A stretch of DNA of 20,394 bases from Bacteriovoracaceae bacterium UBA2428 (lineage in GTDB: Bacteria > Bdellovibrionota > UBA2428). Within the stretch, counting starts at the first letter, position 1. Each line of letters opens with the position of its first letter. The position numbers and the translations under genes are program-made. A model generated the notes under the pieces. That model was not told the DNA's origin. It did not search any database and worked only from the letters and a program-made list of their open reading frames with translations. Where the stretch lies: NCBI GenBank assembly GCA_002343545.1, contig DDRA01000027.1:1-20394 (forward strand), in the 5' to 3' direction. This document shows positions 13,519 through 20,393 of this stretch, piece by piece.

Positions 13519-14571
13519 ATGGCGAACCGGGTGACCGAATCTTTGCTGTACGCCCAGAGCCAGGAGTCCATGGCGCGGACGCGCTCGAAGATGATCAAGA
13601 CGCAGGAAGAAGCCATTACGGGTCGCAAAGCCTCGCGCCCTTCCGACGACCCCGTCGGGCAGACGCGCGCCATGACCCTGCGGACTTCCGGCGACCGCAT
13701 CGAGCAGGTCTCGCAGAACCTCGAGCTCGCGAACAGCTACATGAACATGACCGACGCCTCGCTCGGCGAGCTGAGCGACGTGCTCGGCCGCGCGAAGGAG
13801 CTTGCGATCCAGATGAGCTCCTCGACCAACGCGTCGCCCGACGCGCAGGGGTCGACGCAGAAGGAAATCGAGCAGCTCGTCCTGCGCGTCGTGCAGATCG
13901 GCAACACGCGTCTGGGCGACCGCTACATCTTCGGCGGCTACCAGACGACGCGCGCGCCCTTCGACGAGGACGGCAACTACTTCGGCGACGAAGGCACTAT
14001 CGACCTCGAGGTCGACCAAGGGCAGCGCATCGGCATCAACGTGCCCGGGCTCCTGCCTTTCTTCGGGATCGGCGAGGTGGGGGCGGAGCGCCGCGCCCTG
14101 CGCGAGGATCCGGCGCGCCAAGGCGAGCCCACGGTTTCGGGCGAGCTGCGGGCGCCAGCTTCGGTCGTCGCCGAAGCCAAGGGTGTCGATCCGGTCGAGG
14201 ATCCCGAGAGTTTCGCCAAGATCCAGCAGCAGTCGGGCGTGAACATCTTCGGCGTGCTCAAGGACCTGCGCGACGGGCTGCAGAACGGACAACTCAAGGC
14301 CATTCAAAAAACGCTGGACGGCATCGACGACGCCGCGAAGCAGGTCATCTCGGCGCGCTCCCTCGTGGGCGCCCGGCAGAACAGCCTGCGGGCCGGAATG
14401 GCTTCGCTCGAAAACGCCAGGGTCGCGAACTCGGAACTGAGGTCCGCGGCGGAAGACGCGGATTCCATCAAGGTTTTCTCGGACCTCGCGCGGCACGAGA
14501 ACACTTTGAAGACCTCGCTGGAGACGAACAAGCGCATTCTTTCGAAGTCCCTCATGGACTTCCTGGAATAG
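13519..14571 (+). CDS. flgL: Hook-filament junction protein FlgL (HAP3)
   Basis: A 350-residue flagellin-like protein, the second junction protein. The N-terminal D0/D1 helices contain NRVTESLLYAQSQESMARTRSKMIKTQEEAITGRKASRPSDDPVG and the LGDRYIFGGYQTTRAPFD motif typical of FlgL. The C-terminus (ARVANSELRSAAEDADSIKVFSDLARHENTLKTSLETNKRILSKSLMDFL) is the matching D0 helix. AGAGG inside the end of flgK serves as the ribosome-binding site. Flagellin itself and the cap protein are not in the window. Confidence 0.94.
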   Translation: MANRVTESLLYAQSQESMARTRSKMIKTQEEAITGRKASRPSDDPVGQTRAMTLRTSGDRIEQVSQNLELANSYMNMTDASLGELSDVLGRAKELAIQMSSSTNASPDAQGSTQKEIEQLVLRVVQIGNTRLGDRYIFGGYQTTRAPFDEDGNYFGDEGTIDLEVDQGQRIGINVPGLLPFFGIGEVGAERRALREDPARQGEPTVSGELRAPASVVAEAKGVDPVEDPESFAKIQQQSGVNIFGVLKDLRDGLQNGQLKAIQKTLDGIDDAAKQVISARSLVGARQNSLRAGMASLENARVANSELRSAAEDADSIKVFSDLARHENTLKTSLETNKRILSKSLMDFLE

Positions 14572-14585
14572 CGCGAAACGCTTTT
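14570..14585 (+). terminator. Weak terminator-like hairpin after flgL
   Basis: AGCG (14570-14573) pairs with CGCT (14579-14582) around CGAAA, and three further T follow. Only four pairs support it, and it overlaps the flgL stop codon. It would separate the flg operon from the ATPase gene, in keeping with the promoter-like site downstream. Confidence 0.22.
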
Positions 14586-14607
14586 GGCGGGGCGTCGCTA
14601 CCTTGCG

Positions 14608-14633
14608 TTAAGTTATTGAACGTGCGACGATAG
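14608..14633 (+). promoter_or_regulatory. Sigma-28-like promoter for the MinD-type gene
   Basis: TTAAGTTA (14608-14615) resembles the sigma-28 -35 box TAAAGTTT. GACGATAG (14626-14633) resembles its -10 box GCCGATAA (six of eight each). The spacer is 10 bases instead of the usual 11. The site lies in the 76-base gap between flgL and the ATPase gene, the only gap after flgN in the flagellar block. If real, it would make the ATPase/HTH pair a late-class unit under FlgM control. Confidence 0.42.
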
Positions 14634-14647
14634 TTTCGGGGGCAAGG

Positions 14648-15763
14648 ATGTTAGAGAGACCTCTCGAGTCTAATCTTCTCGAGACGCGACTCGGTACGGG
14701 AACGGAACCTGGTTCCGTGGCCGTCCGTGAAGCGGCGAGTTTCCAGGCGCAGGTGGTTCAGGGAACCCTTGCGGCCGTGGCCGTCGCGACGTCGCTCGAG
14801 GACGAAATCGAATCAAGGATCGCGACGGGGCTGACCCCCGTCGCTCGCGAAGCGCCGCGGGCCCGGGTTTGGGCCGTCGGCGGCGGCAAGGGTGGGGTGG
14901 GCAAGAGCCTCATCTCGGCCAACTTCGCTTTGTCGCTCGCTCGGCGCGGGAAGAAAGTGCTCGCGGTCGATCTCGATCTCGGGGGCGCGAACCTTCATAC
15001 GTGCCTGGGGATCGAGCCGCCGAAGCGGGGGCTTGGCGATTGGGCGACGGGTCGCGTGACCGAGGTCGAAGAGCTCTTCGTGAACTCGGAACCGGGGCTT
15101 CGCATCCTGAGCGGATCGAACGACGCGCTCACGGTCATCCATCGCATGGAAGGCCGCCGCGACGAGTTCTGGGAGTCGCTCCGCCGCCTCGAAGCCGACG
15201 AGATCATCCTGGATCTCGGCGCCGGCACCTCGGACTTCACGATCGACTTCTTCAATCGCGCCGACGAAGGGATTGTCTCGATCCTGCCGGAGCCGACGAG
15301 CGTCGAAAACGCGTACCGCTTCGTGCGCGCCGTCATCTTCCGTCGTTTGCGCAACGCCGAAGTCCCGCCCGGCATCCGCGAGGTCGTGGACGCGGCGACG
15401 GATCAGAAGAACATCCTCGGCATCAAGACGCCGATGGAGCTCCTCGCCGTCGTCGAGCGCCTGGACGCCGTCGCGGCGCAGGACCTCCGCGCGCGGCTCG
15501 AAGAGATCCACTTGAACGTCGTCATGAACCAAGTCCGTTCGCCGATCGACATCGACGTCGGCCGTGCAATTTGCAGTGTTTGCAAACGATACTTCGGACT
15601 CGACGTGAACTACGCCGGTTACCTCGACTACGACAACACGGTTTGGAAAGCGATCCGAGAGAAGAAGCCCGTCGTGCGCGATTTCCCGCATTCGATCCTC
15701 GCGAACCGGCTCGACCGCTTGGCGCGCACCCTGCTCGGTGAGCAGAAAGGACTCTTCCCATGA
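14648..15763 (+). CDS. MinD/ParA-family (FlhG-like) ATPase
   Basis: A 371-residue deviant-Walker P-loop ATPase. It has the signature GGGKGGVGKS (78-87), VDLDLGGAN (108-115), and the second block EIILDLGAGTSDFTIDFF followed by VSILPEPTSVENAYRFVRAV. This family places proteins or structures in the cell; FlhG/FleN members set flagellar number with FlhF. The first 70 residues are a variable extension without the FlhF-activating DQAxxLR motif of classical FlhG. A cysteine pair lies in RAICSVCKRYFG near the C-terminus. Position after flgL supports a flagellar role, but FlhG identity is inference and a chromosome-segregation or polar-placement role is possible. GGGGG (14638-14642) lies 5 bases before the ATG. 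CAAGGATGT over the start also matches the core of the CsrA consensus. It overlaps the next gene by 4 bases. Confidence 0.85.
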   Translation: MLERPLESNLLETRLGTGTEPGSVAVREAASFQAQVVQGTLAAVAVATSLEDEIESRIATGLTPVAREAPRARVWAVGGGKGGVGKSLISANFALSLARRGKKVLAVDLDLGGANLHTCLGIEPPKRGLGDWATGRVTEVEELFVNSEPGLRILSGSNDALTVIHRMEGRRDEFWESLRRLEADEIILDLGAGTSDFTIDFFNRADEGIVSILPEPTSVENAYRFVRAVIFRRLRNAEVPPGIREVVDAATDQKNILGIKTPMELLAVVERLDAVAAQDLRARLEEIHLNVVMNQVRSPIDIDVGRAICSVCKRYFGLDVNYAGYLDYDNTVWKAIREKKPVVRDFPHSILANRLDRLARTLLGEQKGLFP

Positions 15764-16542
15764 GCCGCGAAGCGACCTCGGTCCACAAGCCCAACCTCTA
15801 CCTTCTCCTCGATATCGCGCCGGGCGCGAGCCACAACGAGATTTTGCACGCCTACGCGCGCGCCAAGATGACCTACGGCAGCGGCTCCCCCGCGGCCTAT
15901 TTCGTGCTCGACGAAGAAGAAAAGAACTCCATCCTGGAAGACGTCGAGCACGCCTTCGGGATCCTCGGCAACCCGGCCAAGCGCCGCGAGTACGATCTCG
16001 CGATGGGCTTCGAATCCTCGCCTTCGGGCGCGCTCGATCCGGTCGCGGGCAGCCCCGGTTTCGAGCACGAGCCCGTGGTGATCCGCGACAAGAAGGGCAG
16101 CTCGTCGATCCTCGAAGAGATCCAGAAGCGCGCCTCCGCCCCGGCCTCGGCGACGCCCGAAGCGGGCGAAGAAGTCCGTCCGTCGAACGTCACGCCGATC
16201 CGCAAGGTCGTCGAGGAACGCAAGATGCCGCACTACGAGCCGAACCCGGAGTTCGAAGAGAAGATCCGGGCCTGCGAATCCGTGGACGGCGCCTTCCTGC
16301 GCGCCGTGCGGATCTACCGCCGCATGGAAGTCGAAGAGCTCGCGCAGATGTGCCGGCTTTCGCCCTCCCACGTGTCCTGCCTCGAGGACGAGGACGGCGC
16401 GAGCTTCCACCAGCCGGTTTACCTGCGCGGGCATGTCCTGCTGGTTTGCCGGACTTTGGAGCTGCCGAACCCCGAAAAATTGGCCCGGAGCTACCTGGAT
16501 CGGATGCGGGCCCAGGGCAAGATCGCCAAAGCGCCCTTCTAA
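15760..16542 (+). CDS. Degenerate J-domain plus RodZ-type HTH protein
   Basis: A 260-residue protein with two recognisable halves. Residues about 11-80 follow the J-domain plan (NLYLLLDIAPGASHNEILHAYARAKMTY, then ILEDVEHAFGILGNPAKRREYD). The HPD tripeptide that activates Hsp70 is missing, replaced by GSG at the helix II-III turn. Residues 81-165 are a low-complexity linker. Residues about 175-250 resemble the N-terminal HTH of RodZ (FLRAVRIYRRMEVEELAQMCRLSPSHVSCLEDED, then YLRGHVLLVCRTLELP). No membrane segment is visible. It starts inside the ATPase gene (ATGA), so the two are translationally coupled and probably act together. A regulatory or adaptor role is inferred; the DNA-binding versus protein-binding use of the HTH is unknown. 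Confidence 0.75.
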   Translation: MSREATSVHKPNLYLLLDIAPGASHNEILHAYARAKMTYGSGSPAAYFVLDEEEKNSILEDVEHAFGILGNPAKRREYDLAMGFESSPSGALDPVAGSPGFEHEPVVIRDKKGSSSILEEIQKRASAPASATPEAGEEVRPSNVTPIRKVVEERKMPHYEPNPEFEEKIRACESVDGAFLRAVRIYRRMEVEELAQMCRLSPSHVSCLEDEDGASFHQPVYLRGHVLLVCRTLELPNPEKLARSYLDRMRAQGKIAKAPF

Positions 16543-16560
16543 GGGTAGACCGCTTTTCCT

Positions 16561-17658
16561 ATGTCCAAGACGCTTGATCCGGCCGAGATTTTTCCCTGGT
16601 CCGTTCCCGAAGACGCCGCCGGCGCCCGTCTGGACCAGTTGCTCGTGCAAGCCTTTCCCGAAATCTCGCGCAGCCAATGGGCGAAGCGGGTCGAGGAAGG
16701 TCGGGTCCTCGTGGATGCGCAGGTCTCGGCCCCCAGTTTCAAGCCCAAGGCCGGTCAGGTCCTGAGCTGGTCTCCGGCCGAAGCCGTGGCCGCGCCGGCC
16801 GATTCGATGAAGTTCGAAGGCGAAGAGCCCGAAGTGCTCTTTGAAGACGACGACATCGTCGTCGTGAACAAGCCCGAAGGCCTCACGGTGCACGCCGGCG
16901 CGGGCGTGCCGACCTCGCGCACGCTCGTGGGTTGGCTCCTCGCCTCGGGCCGCGTTCGTTCGGACGACGGCCTCGATCCGGAGCGTCCGGGCATCGTGCA
17001 CCGTCTCGACCGCGGGACTTCCGGCGTCATGGTCGTCGCCAAGCACGCGAGCGCCCACGCCGCGCTCGCGCGCCAATTCGAAAGCCGCCAGGCCGGTCGC
17101 CTTTATTGGGCCGTGGTCGAGGGACGCGTCCAGGCCCTCTTCCAAAAACGCCCGGTGCGTCTGGAAAAACTCCTCCACCGCGATCCGCCGAGCTGCGCGC
17201 TTCGACTCATCGAAGACGGCATCGCGAGCTTCACGAGCCTGCTCTCGCGCGATTCGGCCGACCGCACGCGCTTCCGCGTGAGCCATGACCAGGGCAAGCG
17301 GGCCCTCACGCATTTTCTCGAAGTCGCGCGCAACCAGCAGTTTTCGTTGCTCGAGCTCAAGCTCGGCACGGGCCGCACGCACCAGATCCGCGTCCACCTG
17401 TCCTTCCTCGGGTTCCCGATCGTGGGCGACGGCGCTTACGGCGGGCGCGGCCATCCGCGTATCCTGCTTCACGCCCACACGCTTCAACTCCGTCACCCGC
17501 GTAGCGAGGAAGCCATGGAATTCCACGCTCCCTGGCCCGCCTCGGCGGCGGCTTGGTTGACAGCCGAAGGCTTGGGCGCCCAAACTCGGAGTCCGCTATG
17601 GGACACGCTGGAGGCAGACTCGAGTTCGGATTCGAACAAGGATGGGCTCGAGGACTGA
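16561..17658 (+). CDS. RluA-family 23S rRNA/tRNA pseudouridine synthase, RluD-like
   Basis: A 365-residue pseudouridine synthase. The N-terminus carries an S4-like RNA-binding domain (ARLDQLLVQAFPEISRSQWAKRVEEGRVLVD, about 21-72). Then comes the catalytic domain with the family motif HRLDRGTSG (147-155), whose Asp150 is the catalytic residue. Further family blocks are VVNKPEGLTVHAG and LLELKLGTGRTHQIRVHLSFLGFPIVGD. The S4 domain and motifs fit RluD or a close relative; the target uridines cannot be read. The C-terminal 20 residues are an acidic, Ser-rich tail encoded in the region that overlaps the next gene. The ribosome-binding site is weak (AAGGG 14 or so bases upstream). It lies 18 bases behind the HTH gene. 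Confidence 0.92.
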   Translation: MSKTLDPAEIFPWSVPEDAAGARLDQLLVQAFPEISRSQWAKRVEEGRVLVDAQVSAPSFKPKAGQVLSWSPAEAVAAPADSMKFEGEEPEVLFEDDDIVVVNKPEGLTVHAGAGVPTSRTLVGWLLASGRVRSDDGLDPERPGIVHRLDRGTSGVMVVAKHASAHAALARQFESRQAGRLYWAVVEGRVQALFQKRPVRLEKLLHRDPPSCALRLIEDGIASFTSLLSRDSADRTRFRVSHDQGKRALTHFLEVARNQQFSLLELKLGTGRTHQIRVHLSFLGFPIVGDGAYGGRGHPRILLHAHTLQLRHPRSEEAMEFHAPWPASAAAWLTAEGLGAQTRSPLWDTLEADSSSDSNKDGLED

Positions 17659-18299
17659 CGCTCGTCTTCGGTACGCGCGAGGAAAGCGCGACGCTCGATC
17701 GCGAGAATTTCTTCTACGTCGATCAGTTTCACGGCCGCGATATCCTGGAGATCGGCCCGTCGGCCGCCGCGAAGGCGGGGGCGCAAGGCCGCGCCGACGG
17801 CGTCATGGCCGTGGGGGACCTCGCCAAGGGTCTCGCGCGCCCCTTGCTGATCCGCACCGCCGACTGCGGCCCCATCGCCTACGTCGACCGCGCGAGCGAG
17901 CGCATCGCGCTCGTGCACGCGGGTTGGCGGGGCCTCGCGGCGGGCATCCATCGTCGCCCCTTCGAGGATCTCGGCTTCGATCCCGCGACGACGTGGGTTT
18001 GGGTGGGGCCTTGCCTAAACGGCCGCAACTTCGAGGTTGGCGAGGATATGTGGTCCCAGTTCGGCCGCGCGGCCGCGGATCCCAAGTTCTTCTCGCCCGT
18101 CGCGGGGCGCGCCGACAAACGTCACTTCCAGTCTTGGGCCTACCTCGAGGCCGAGTTTTCGCGGCTGAGGGCCGAGGTTTTCTACAACGTCGAGGTCGAC
18201 ACCTTCGAGAACGAGGAGTTCGCGTCTTACCGCCGGGCGAAGGCGCGCGGGGAGACGCTCGGGCAGCAGAATTTCACCCGCCTGGGTTTTGGATCCTAA
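17598..18299 (+). CDS. pgeF: PgeF/YfiH laccase-domain protein (peptidoglycan editing factor family)
   Basis: A 233-residue protein of the YfiH/DUF152 family, variously linked to peptidoglycan editing and purine nucleoside cleavage. The three metal-site motifs are present: Q-F-H-G (His45), T-A-D-C (Cys90) and H-A-G-W-R-G (His107). They are followed by VGPCLNGRNFEVGEDM and the C-terminal SYRRAKARGETLGQQNFTRLG. The ATG at 17598 is chosen because GGAG lies 6 bases upstream and the family motifs begin soon after; an upstream TTG at 17553 is less likely. It starts 61 bases before the end of the pseudouridine synthase gene, in another frame. The rluD-pgeF pairing is common in proteobacteria and supports both calls. 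Confidence 0.92.
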   Translation: MGHAGGRLEFGFEQGWARGLTLVFGTREESATLDRENFFYVDQFHGRDILEIGPSAAAKAGAQGRADGVMAVGDLAKGLARPLLIRTADCGPIAYVDRASERIALVHAGWRGLAAGIHRRPFEDLGFDPATTWVWVGPCLNGRNFEVGEDMWSQFGRAAADPKFFSPVAGRADKRHFQSWAYLEAEFSRLRAEVFYNVEVDTFENEEFASYRRAKARGETLGQQNFTRLGFGS

Positions 18300-18311
18300 A
18301 AGTTAATGATC

Positions 18312-18351
18312 GGCCCTCGAAAGTTGCTTTAGGCAACGGGGCCCTTCGGGC
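18312..18351 (+). promoter_or_regulatory. Mutually exclusive hairpins in pgeF-nitroreductase gap
   Basis: GTTGC-TTTAG-GCAAC (18323-18337) is nested inside GGCCC/GGGCC (18312-18316 with 18339-18343). A competing hairpin GCCC-TTC-GGGC (18341-18351) uses part of the same right arm. No U-tract follows. This may be the end structure of the pgeF transcript or a leader switch for the nitroreductase gene, whose ATG is 43 bases downstream. Seen as base pairing only. Confidence 0.3.
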
Positions 18352-18393
18352 AGCTTCTCCCTCGTCCCGCCGCCCGGGACCGAGAGGTGAATC

Positions 18394-19218
18394 ATGTCCG
18401 ATGCGTTCCATCCTTCCATCCCCGCCGAAGCCCGCCCGGTCTTGGCGCGACTGCGCGCCCACCGCTCGATCCGTCGCTTTCGCCCCGATCCTGTCCCGGC
18501 CGAGTACCTGGCCGAGATCCTCGAGGCCGCGCGACGGGCTTCGAGTTCGGGCAACATGCAGTCCTACTCGATCATCGTGACCCGCGACGCGCTCCGGCGC
18601 CGCGAGCTGCACGCCCTTCACTTCGAGCAGGACCTCGTGCTCGAGGCGCCCGTGTTCCTGACCTTCTGCGCGGATTTTCGGCGCATGCGCCGCTGGCTCG
18701 CGCTCTCCGAGGCGGCCGATAACTTCGACAACGAGTTCAGTTTTGGCGTGGGCGCCATCGACGCGATCCTCGCGTCGCAACACGCGGCGACGGCCGCCGA
18801 AGCGCTGGGGCTCGGAATCTGTTACTTGGGAACGACGCTCGCGCAAACGGGACTCATCGCGAAGGCGCTCCGTTGCCCGCCGGGCGTCGTGCCGGTCGTC
18901 GGTTTCGCGCTCGGTCGTCCGGCCGAGCATCCCGCGCTTCGCGATCGGCTGCCCCTCGAGTCTCTCGTGCACGAAGAAGACTACCGAGACCCGAGCGACG
19001 AAGACGTACGTCGGGCCTACGCGGAGCGCGAGCGCGCCGGTTGGAAGCGCTACGCCGAAAACCCCGAGCTCGCCGAGCGGATGCGCGAAAGCGGCGTGAA
19101 GAACCTGGCCCAGGTCTACACGACGCTCAAATACACGCGCGAGTCGCACCTCGGCTACTCGCGCCATCTCCTCGAGACGCTGCGGGCGCAGGACTTCACA
19201 CCGAAGCCAAAGTCCTAG
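18394..19218 (+). CDS. NfsA-like FMN-dependent nitroreductase
   Basis: A 274-residue nitroreductase-fold oxidoreductase. The FMN phosphate-binding start RAHRSIRRFRPDPVP (22-35), the ASSSGNMQSYSIIV block (49-62), SFGVGAIDAILASQHAATAAEALGLGICYLGT in the core and VVPVVGFALGRP toward the end follow the family order. The size, a basic C-terminal extension (KRYAENPEL, then YSRHLLETLRAQ) and the LGIxYLG motif are more like the larger NfsA/FRP branch than NfsB. Such enzymes reduce nitroaromatics, quinones or flavins with NAD(P)H; the natural substrate is not evident. GAGAGGTGA upstream of the ATG is a good ribosome-binding site. It ends in a CTAG that it shares with the stop of the convergent gene. 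Confidence 0.88.
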   Translation: MSDAFHPSIPAEARPVLARLRAHRSIRRFRPDPVPAEYLAEILEAARRASSSGNMQSYSIIVTRDALRRRELHALHFEQDLVLEAPVFLTFCADFRRMRRWLALSEAADNFDNEFSFGVGAIDAILASQHAATAAEALGLGICYLGTTLAQTGLIAKALRCPPGVVPVVGFALGRPAEHPALRDRLPLESLVHEEDYRDPSDEDVRRAYAERERAGWKRYAENPELAERMRESGVKNLAQVYTTLKYTRESHLGYSRHLLETLRAQDFTPKPKS

Positions 19219-19625
19219 GGGCGACCGGCGTTACAGACGGGCGTGAGACGGATTTCGCTTTGGCAGGTTTTGCGGGCTTCGGCGAGCTGCGCTTCGCTGA
19301 AGAGGCCGCCCGTGCCACCGCGGTTAAACGCTTCGCCGCTGCGCAGAGTTTTAATGGTCTTGGAAGCGGCCGTGATCGGGTCGAACTCGATGTACTGGAT
19401 TCGCCAAGTGATCTTGCTGTCGTAGTAGCCGCCGTAGACTTCGCACTCGCAATAGTAGCGCTTCGGACTGGGGGCGTTCGCGCCGTCCGAACAGCTCACC
19501 GTCATCGTGTCGCCCGCGACGAGGGTGACCTGGGAGCCGGGTTGAAGACTGACGGTGGAAGCGGCGAACGAGGTGGCGGTGAAGGCCACGACGAGGCCCA
19601 GAGCGAAGAACCGGATCGAGTTCAT
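19215..19625 (-). CDS. Small cysteine-containing secreted protein, family unknown
   Basis: A 136-residue protein I do not recognise. It has a clear signal peptide (MNSIRFFALGLVVAFTATSFA, cleavage near residues 21-22) and a mature part of about 115 residues with five cysteines (45, 59, 61, 121, 131). There is a CEC motif, a Tyr-rich patch (YYCECEVYGGYY) and a Gly-rich turn (NRGGTGGLF). The cysteines suggest a disulfide-stabilised periplasmic or exported protein; an odd number leaves one free or intermolecular. AAAGGAG about 7 bases before the ATG is a strong ribosome-binding site. On this strand the upstream 134-base gap contains a TAGATT-like -10 within TTTTAGGTAGATT, but no clear -35. The function is unknown. 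Confidence 0.75.
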   Translation of the reverse strand: MNSIRFFALGLVVAFTATSFAASTVSLQPGSQVTLVAGDTMTVSCSDGANAPSPKRYYCECEVYGGYYDSKITWRIQYIEFDPITAASKTIKTLRSGEAFNRGGTGGLFSEAQLAEARKTCQSEIRLTPVCNAGRP

Positions 19626-19759
19626 AGAGGTCTCCTTTGCGTTTCAACCCCTTCCGAACCCCGCCCGAAATCTACCTAAAATCGGGCCGCGCGGGTAGCC
19701 GCGAAACCCTGACTTTCTGACTTCGATCTTGGGGAATTTCGTGGCCTTGGCAAAAGAAC

Positions 19760-20248
19760 TTAACTTTCGAGTCGCATGGGCTGGGTGCGGACCTCGCTGC
19801 CGCCGATGTTGCGCTTGATCGAAGGGCCGCTCTCGCGAAAGCCGAAGCGCCGATAGAAGCCTTGGGCCGTGAGCGTCGAGGTCAGCTGGACGTCGGTCAC
19901 CCCGCGCGCTTTGATTTCGGCGAGCATCTTTTCCATGAGGCCGCGCCCGCAGTCCCGGCCGACGGCTTCGGGGGCCAGGTAGAGCCCCCTGATTTCGGCG
20001 CTCGGCTTGCCGTCGAGCTCGGCGAAGGCGAGGTGGGCGAAACCCAGGATCTTTTCGTTTTCCTCGACGACCCAGACGAAGTCTTTCGTCATGTTGGCGA
20101 TGCGGATTTCGTCGCGGTAGGGGCGGTTTCCCCATCCCGCGATTTCCTCGGGCGTGTGGTCGCGCGAGCAGACCTCGCGGATGGAGCGCATGTGGGCGTC
20201 GTGGATGCCGCGGGCGTCCTCGGGCCGGGCGCGTCGGATCGTCGTCAT
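19760..20248 (-). CDS. GNAT-family N-acetyltransferase
   Basis: A 162-residue GCN5-related acetyltransferase using acetyl-CoA. The N-terminus TTIRRARPEDARGIHDAHMRSI is the usual first strand and helix. Motif A is EIRGLYLAPEAVGRDCGRGLMEKML (85-109), with the pyrophosphate-binding GRDCGRG (97-103). Motif B is AQGFYRRFGF (128-137), followed by a terminal strand with variable sequence. The acceptor (small molecule, peptide or tRNA) is not readable. The ATG has no evident Shine-Dalgarno. It is 31 bases downstream of the partial gene at the edge. Confidence 0.88.
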   Translation of the reverse strand: MTTIRRARPEDARGIHDAHMRSIREVCSRDHTPEEIAGWGNRPYRDEIRIANMTKDFVWVVEENEKILGFAHLAFAELDGKPSAEIRGLYLAPEAVGRDCGRGLMEKMLAEIKARGVTDVQLTSTLTAQGFYRRFGFRESGPSIKRNIGGSEVRTQPMRLES

Positions 20249-20279
20249 GCCGACATCGTAACGCGAGCTCGCGCGGCGA

Positions 20280-20393
20280 TCAAAAGATCGCGTTCCAATC
20301 CGTGTCGGTGCGGGGAACGTGGATCCAGGCGCTCGTCTTGGGGAAGCCCCGCGGAGGCTTTTCGGTCAGCTCGAGCGCGGCGAGATGCACGGT
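20280..20393 (-). CDS. 3' end of an unidentified gene, cut by the window edge
   Basis: One frame is open from the right edge to a TGA at 20280-20282, giving 37 C-terminal residues that read like protein: LTEKPPRGFPKTSAWIHVP, then TDTDWNAIF. The family is not recognisable from so little. The stop codon lies inside a perfect 6-bp hairpin, GCGATC-AAAA-GATCGC (20276-20291 on +). With no U-tract after the stem it is not a standard terminator. Confidence 0.5.
   Translation of the reverse strand, partial: TVHLAALELTEKPPRGFPKTSAWIHVPRTDTDWNAIF

Noticed and set aside
15628..17583. 651-codon open frame on the minus strand
   Set aside because: It is antisense to three well-identified genes and is open only because of their G/C-ending codons. 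The translation is Arg, His, Val and Asp-rich with no domain.
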